Part shown: positions 62,158 through 64,000 of the stretch, piece by piece
Position numbering within the stretch: position 1 is the first letter of the stretch
How the letters are laid out: each line of letters opens with the position of its first letter
Assembly: GCF_001277195.1 (NCBI RefSeq)
Contig: NZ_CP012268.1
Location: 496,001 to 560,000, forward strand
Source: Cronobacter muytjensii ATCC 51329
GTDB lineage: Bacteria; Pseudomonadota; Gammaproteobacteria; Enterobacterales; Enterobacteriaceae
Direction of reading: 5' to 3'
DNA: 64,000 bases
Notes under the pieces: model-generated
What the model saw: only the letters and a program-made list of their open reading frames with translations
Databases searched by the model: none
What the model was told of the DNA's origin: nothing
Translations under genes and position numbers: made by a program

Positions 62158-64000
62158 TTATTGACCGATAATGCGATGCGCTTCACGCGTTACGTTATCC
62201 ATCTCATCCAGTAATTCCAGCAGTTCCGGCTCCAGCTCGCTCGCCGCGACGCCGCTGCGCAACTGATGCTCAATCAACTGGCAGAGGTTTTTCAGGCGCG
62301 GAACGCCGCTGTAGCCGCAACTGCCATGCAATTTATGAATCAGCTCGGTCAGGCCTTCCGGATTTTCGCCCACCAGCTGTTCTTCCACGCGGTTGCGCAC
62401 TTCCGGCAAAAACGCCAGTAGCATCTGCAGCATGTCGCGCGCCAGATCGGGCTTGTTCGCCGCCTGACGCAGCGCCAGGCTCCAGTCGAGCGTCGCGTTC
62501 AGGTCAACCGTCGGCGGCGCGCTCGCAGGCGTGCTGGCGACCAGCGGCACCGCGTAGCCCGGCTGGTAGCGCAGCAGCAAGGCGCGCAGCTTCTCTTCTT
62601 CGATAGGCTTCGCCAGATAATCATTCATGCCCGCGCTCAACAGTTTTTCTTTCTGCCCTGACATCGCATGGGCCGTAACTGCGATAATCGGTGTGTGCTG
62701 CTGCTGCGGCAGTTTGCGGATCAGCTCGCACGCATGGATGCCATCCATGTCCGGCATTTGAATATCCATCAAAATAATATCGAATGGCTGAAGCGTGGCG
62801 CGCTCTACCGCCTGATGCCCGCTGTCACACAGCACCACATACTGAACGACATCCTCCAGCAATGCGCCGATAAGTTTGAGGTTGGCCGGGTTGTCATCCA
62901 CCGCCATGACCGTCATCGCCAGTTTGCCCTGATTACCCTCAGGCAACTCCCGGGCGTGGATAAGACGGCAATGCTCCAGCAGCAGCGGCAACAGTCGGGT
63001 GCCGGTCACTGGTTTCAGCAGGCAGGCGCTGGCCCCCTCTTTTTTCAGCATCTCGGCGTTAATTTGAGCGTGGCATGGCAGTGCCAGAATCAGACAATCC
63101 GTAAGCGTGGCCGCGCGCGCCAGCTGGTCATGGCGCATCGTCAACGGTTCACGATCCGTCACCGGGGCGGCATAGAGCAGGATGTCGTAATGCGCCTGCG
63201 GCAGCGTCGCCAGCTCCGGGCTGTAGATCACCGTCAGCGGCGTATTGGCGAGCAGATCCCGCGTGCTTTTCGCCGCGGCTTCGTTCTTCTCGACATACGC
63301 AATACGCATGCCCGCCAGCATATCGGTGGCGTGGCGATCCGCCAGCGCGTTAGGGTTCAGATCAAGGCTAATGTGGAACCAGAACGTCGAGCCGCGATGC
63401 GGCTGGCTGTGGAACGAGATATCGCCGCCCATTTCGTTAACCAGTTTCTGGGTAATAACCAGCCCAAGCCCGGTGCCGCCGTGGCGGCGCGAAATGCTGG
63501 CGTCGGCCTGGCGAAACGCCTGGAAGAGGCGCGACTGATCGCGCTCCGGAATACCGATGCCGGTATCGCGGATTTGTACTTCAATCTGCACTTTGTTGTT
63601 ACTGATGGCGCGTTTCTCCACCACGATGTCGATATTGCCGTGGTCGGTAAATTTAATCGCGTTGCCCACCAGATTGGTGATGACCTGCTGAAGACGCAGC
63701 GGGTCGCCAATCACGTTATCCGGCACGTCATGGCGCACGCTGATGGTCAGCTCCAGGCCTTTGTCGTGCGCAGAGTGCGCCAGCAGCGTCACCACTTCAT
63801 CCAGCGTGTTGCGCAGTGGGAACGGAATGCTTTCCAGCAGCAGTTTTCCGGCCTCCAGCTTCGAGAAATCAAGCACGTCGTTAATGATGCTGAGCAGGTT
63901 ATTCGCCGAGCGCTCAATCGTGTTGAGGTGATCGCGCTGAGTCGGCGTCAGGTCGGTTTTCAGCGTCAGGCGGGTAAAACCTATCACGCCGTTTAGCGGC
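62158..64000 (-). CDS. barA: Hybrid sensor histidine kinase BarA (cut by window edge)
   Basis: Partial, 613 codons of the C-terminal part. BarA senses short-chain carboxylates and phosphorylates UvrY, which switches on csrB. The window begins just after the phospho-His of HELRTPLNG (the last residues seen are PLNGVIGFTR). Next come the ATPase domain (NLVGNAIKF, DTGIGIPERD, GGTGLGLVI), a degenerate receiver-like stretch, a receiver domain with the Asp in ILMDIQMPDMDG, and an HPt domain with His in LIHKLHGSCGYSG. The last four modules are intact. Confidence 0.95.
   Translation of the reverse strand, partial: PLNGVIGFTRLTLKTDLTPTQRDHLNTIERSANNLLSIINDVLDFSKLEAGKLLLESIPFPLRNTLDEVVTLLAHSAHDKGLELTISVRHDVPDNVIGDPLRLQQVITNLVGNAIKFTDHGNIDIVVEKRAISNNKVQIEVQIRDTGIGIPERDQSRLFQAFRQADASISRRHGGTGLGLVITQKLVNEMGGDISFHSQPHRGSTFWFHISLDLNPNALADRHATDMLAGMRIAYVEKNEAAAKSTRDLLANTPLTVIYSPELATLPQAHYDILLYAAPVTDREPLTMRHDQLARAATLTDCLILALPCHAQINAEMLKKEGASACLLKPVTGTRLLPLLLEHCRLIHARELPEGNQGKLAMTVMAVDDNPANLKLIGALLEDVVQYVVLCDSGHQAVERATLQPFDIILMDIQMPDMDGIHACELIRKLPQQQHTPIIAVTAHAMSGQKEKLLSAGMNDYLAKPIEEEKLRALLLRYQPGYAVPLVASTPASAPPTVDLNATLDWSLALRQAANKPDLARDMLQMLLAFLPEVRNRVEEQLVGENPEGLTELIHKLHGSCGYSGVPRLKNLCQLIEHQLRSGVAASELEPELLELLDEMDNVTREAHRIIGQ

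Noticed and set aside
62668..63996. 442-codon plus-strand frame opposite barA
   Set aside because: Antisense shadow of barA, rich in Arg/Gln/His, without ribosome site.

Overview
The window is a stretch of the main chromosome of an Enterobacteriaceae member. Gene order from ygeA to barA follows the Escherichia coli backbone almost gene for gene (ygeA-lysR-lysA / galR-omr-aas-lplT-tas-ygdR-ygdQ-mutH-rppH-ptsP-lgt-thyA-ppdAB-ygdB-ppdC-recC-ptrA-recB-recD-argA-amiC-tRNA-fMet-mltA-tcdA-csdE-csdA-ygdI-gcvB-gcvA-ygdD-rlmM-xni-sdaB-sdaC-ppnN-queF-syd-csrB-yqcC-truC-yqcA-barA). The DNA is clearly richer in GC than E. coli, and the left end carries a pectin-fragment uptake locus. Together these suggest Cronobacter or a close relative; that genus call is an inference from memory, not a search result.

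Left accessory region (1-6.7 kb): an oligogalacturonide locus on the minus strand, togM-togN-togA-togB-ogl (ogl cut by the window edge), preceded by tandem KdgR-like operators and a CRP-like site. Then fepE (O-antigen chain-length regulator) on the plus strand and kdgF (uronate catabolism) on the minus strand with its own strong KdgR-like box. This block sits where E. coli has araE.

lys region and second accessory insert (6.8-16.7 kb): ygeA, lysR and lysA form the usual lysine module. Between lysA and galR lies an insert not present in E. coli: a LacI-family repressor (minus), then a plus-strand run encoding PTS EIIC, a GH1 phospho-glycosidase, PTS EIIB, a UxuR/ExuR-like GntR regulator and a GNAT acetyltransferase. 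Three evenly phased palindromes resembling the UxuR/ExuR operator lie upstream of EIIC. This is the most original part of the window.

Core region (16.7-64 kb): OmrA/B-type sRNA (one copy), phospholipid repair (aas-lplT), mismatch repair (mutH), RNA 5'-end processing and the nitrogen PTS (rppH-ptsP), lipoprotein and dTMP synthesis (lgt-thyA), a minor pseudopilin cluster, RecBCD with protease III, arginine synthesis (argA with two ARG boxes), amidase C, two initiator tRNA genes, MltA, the Csd/TcdA sulfur and t6A system, GcvB/GcvA, rRNA methylation, serine deamination (sdaC-sdaB), ppnN, queF, syd, and finally the BarA-UvrY-Csr node: csrB with a canonical UvrY inverted repeat and, 2 kb away, barA (cut by the right edge).

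No insertion sequence, prophage, CRISPR array or clear pseudogene was seen. Long gene-free stretches are 4585-5183 (regulatory), 23608-24290 (a cluster of DnaA-box-like sites and a CRP-like site), 56504-56925 (sdaC upstream; nothing firm) and 59899-60537 (csrB).
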